A stretch of DNA of 7,060 bases from Methanocorpusculum sp. GTDB lineage: Archaea > Halobacteriota > Methanomicrobia > Methanomicrobiales > Methanocorpusculaceae. Location of the stretch: the NCBI GenBank assembly GCA_029986975.1, contig DALTWR010000049.1:1-7060 (forward strand), read 5' to 3'. A model generated the notes under the pieces. That model was not told the DNA's origin, searched no databases, and saw only the letters and a program-made list of their open reading frames with translations. Below, one piece after another: positions 5,598-7,060 of the stretch (position 1 is its first letter; each line of letters starts with the position of its first letter). The position numbers and the translations under genes were made by a program.

Positions 5598-6977
5598 ATG
5601 TCCATAACCAAAAACAGCCGCCTCTATCAATACCTCCTAATGATACTCGCAGCGGCAGCTGTCTTCATGGACTACCTTGATACAAGCATCGTATCAATCG
5701 CCCTGCCTGAAATCTCCGCAGACTTCGGCGTAAGCAGCACCTCATCCTCATGGGTTCTTATCTCCTATCTTTTGTCGCTGGGCTGCTCGCTTCTCATCTT
5801 CGGAAAACTCGCAGACAGAACAGGAAAATACAAACTCATCTTCACCGCAGGATTCATCCTCTTCACCATAGCCTCCCTCTTCTGTGGAATAGCACCATCG
5901 CTAACCGTTCTTATCATCTTCCGGTTTCTACAGGGATTTGCAGCAGCACTGATGGTATCAACTGCAACAACCATAATAAACCTCCACTTGCCTGAAAAAA
6001 TACAGGCAATAGCAGCAGGCGTCATCGCAACGGGCGGGGGTGCAGCTCTTGCAGCGGGCCCCGGAATCGGCGGACTGATTACCGAATTCATCTCATGGAA
6101 CTGGATTTTCTACATCAATATCCCAATTGGAATCCTCGGCGTTCTCGGCGCTGTTCTCCTCATTCCAAAAGACGCACGCCGTGAAAAACCGGCAGCAAAA
6201 TTCGACGGATTAGGCGCAGCACTCCTTACTATAACCCTCGTCTCACTTCTCGCAGGACTTGAACTCGGCGCACAGGAAGGATGGCCTCCCTACAGCATCA
6301 TCCTAATCTGCATCGCGCCCGTATTCGGACTCCTTTTCATCCGCCTGGAACTCCGTACAAAAGACCCCGTGCTTCCTGCAAAACTGTTTAAGAACAGGAC
6401 AGTGATGTTTGCATCCATTTCAACGCTCTTAGTAACCCTTGTCTATATCGGACTGCTTTACGTTCTGCCGTTCTATTTCACAGGAATCGGTCTTGCGATA
6501 GGACTTACTGGTCTTATCATGCTGATACCCCCGGTCTGCCTTGCGGTCATGGGAATTCCCTCCGGTGCTCTTACGATAAAATTCGGCTGTAAAAAACTCT
6601 GCAATATCGCAACCCTTCTGCTCACTGCAGGAATTGCACTTCTTGCAGCAGGAATATTTACCTTCATACCGGCACTCATCCTTGCGGGACTGATAGTAAC
6701 CGGTATCGGAAACGGACTCAATGAAGGTCCAAGCATCAGAAGAATCACCGTTCACAGTCCGCTTGAACTGCAGGGTTCATCCGGCGGACTGGTGTTTACG
6801 GTGATGAATGTGGGATGCGTTTTAGGTGTTGCACTCTATTCAGTTACTGCAGCTGCCGCATCAGGAAGTGCTGAGTTTACAACATTCGGGATTGCGGTGT
6901 CGTGCGCCGCAGCAGCGGTGTTTGCGATACTTGCATACATCACCTCACGTGCTGCAAAGGATACGATTAAGGCGTGA
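5598..6977 (+). CDS. MFS exporter, DHA2 (EmrB/QacA) family, 14 TMS
   Basis: Proton-driven efflux protein of the cytoplasmic membrane, 459 residues, near the lower end for 14-helix DHA2 members. Helix 1 carries the family motif LDTSIVSIALPEI (27-39, Asp28 in the membrane). Motif A follows helix 2 as GKLADRTGKYKL (69-80). Helix 4 holds RFLQGFAAALM (109-119; Arg109, motif B). Motif C is AAGPGIGG (152-159), characteristic of antiporters, followed by SWNWIFYINIPIG (166-178), a DHA2 hallmark. The linker KDARREKPAAKFDG (191-204) precedes the second half. Further hydrophobic segments run to about residue 448, ending in a short basic tail. Substrates cannot be read from sequence; drugs, dyes, toxic organic anions or a metabolite are possible. 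No TetR- or MarR-like regulator lies beside it within the window. Its start is set by the TATA box at 5562 and by MSITKNSRLYQYLLMILAA giving a normal first helix. Confidence 0.93.
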   Translation: MSITKNSRLYQYLLMILAAAAVFMDYLDTSIVSIALPEISADFGVSSTSSSWVLISYLLSLGCSLLIFGKLADRTGKYKLIFTAGFILFTIASLFCGIAPSLTVLIIFRFLQGFAAALMVSTATTIINLHLPEKIQAIAAGVIATGGGAALAAGPGIGGLITEFISWNWIFYINIPIGILGVLGAVLLIPKDARREKPAAKFDGLGAALLTITLVSLLAGLELGAQEGWPPYSIILICIAPVFGLLFIRLELRTKDPVLPAKLFKNRTVMFASISTLLVTLVYIGLLYVLPFYFTGIGLAIGLTGLIMLIPPVCLAVMGIPSGALTIKFGCKKLCNIATLLLTAGIALLAAGIFTFIPALILAGLIVTGIGNGLNEGPSIRRITVHSPLELQGSSGGLVFTVMNVGCVLGVALYSVTAAAASGSAEFTTFGIAVSCAAAAVFAILAYITSRAAKDTIKA

Positions 6978-7060
6978 TTTGGGGCTGTGCAGCCTTGTCT
7001 GAAATATAGATGGTTGTTTTGGTCGGTGGGTTTTGACAGACTCGCCCGTAGGGCTCGGAC
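6978..7060. other. Non-coding tail with small inverted repeats
   Basis: Eighty-three bases after the MFS stop hold no gene I can see. A short hairpin GGCTG-TG-CAGCC (6983-6994) lies just past the stop without a T tract; a T-rich stretch at 7013-7034 could end transcription. The last bases contain GCCC-GTA-GGGC (7044-7054) within CTCG...CTCG, which looks like the edge of an intergenic repeat cut by the window. Confidence 0.4.

Noticed and set aside
6473..6748. Minus-strand open frames inside the MFS gene (also at 6429-6755 and 5765-6091)
   Set aside because: Typical antisense shadows of a hydrophobic coding sequence; the plus strand has full MFS motifs.
6983..6994. GGCTG-TG-CAGCC as a hairpin terminator of the MFS gene
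   Set aside because: The loop is only two bases and no T tract follows directly, so I do not call it as a terminator.
1..7060. CRISPR array, tRNA, rRNA or intact insertion sequence
   Set aside because: No regularly spaced repeats, cloverleaf-like segment, rRNA-like stretch or transposase was seen on either strand.

Overview
The window looks archaeal, most likely a methanogen of the Methanomicrobiales type; Methanocorpusculum is a guess from overall feel and was not tested. The main argument is a tight gene set found in archaea: an MJ1545-like HTH regulator, archaeal HMG-CoA synthase, an SCP2-type acetoacetyl-CoA thiolase and a DUF35 zinc-ribbon/OB-fold protein. Short or leaderless 5' ends behind TATA-like boxes, and oligo-T stops, fit the same picture. 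Base composition is roughly balanced.

Layout. Positions 1-1283 (minus strand) hold a two-gene unit: an unrecognised 168-residue soluble protein, then an M20-family metallopeptidase/deacylase (ArgE/DapE type) that runs off the left edge. Positions 1284-1479 are a divergent intergenic region with a 14-bp palindrome and a probable promoter. Positions 1480-4813 (plus strand) are a four-gene operon: regulator, HMG-CoA synthase, thiolase and DUF35 protein, with overlaps or gaps of a few bases. Positions 4814-5200 contain no intact gene. On the minus strand they hold the decayed C-terminal part of an ImmA/IrrE-like metallopeptidase, coupled by an ATGA overlap to a frameshifted small reading frame. 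Positions 5204-5485 (minus) encode a small DUF4190-type membrane protein with a hairpin-plus-T7 terminator. Positions 5598-6977 (plus) encode a 14-helix MFS exporter of the DHA2 (EmrB/QacA) type, divergent from the DUF4190 gene across 112 bases that carry a TATA-like box for each. The last 83 bases hold no gene, only small inverted repeats.

How the genes work together. Thiolase condenses two acetyl-CoA to acetoacetyl-CoA. HMG-CoA synthase adds a third acetyl unit. In archaea the DUF35 protein holds the two enzymes in one complex so that the unfavourable thiolase product is passed directly on. This is the entry to the mevalonate route for archaeal isoprenoid lipids. The regulator is translationally overlapped with HMG-CoA synthase, so local or autoregulatory control of this step is a reasonable hypothesis. 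HMG-CoA reductase is not in the window. The flanking genes have no evident tie to this pathway.

The strongest novelty candidates are the regulator of mevalonate entry with its possible operator, and the decayed ImmA-like/second-frame cassette inserted between otherwise ordinary genes.
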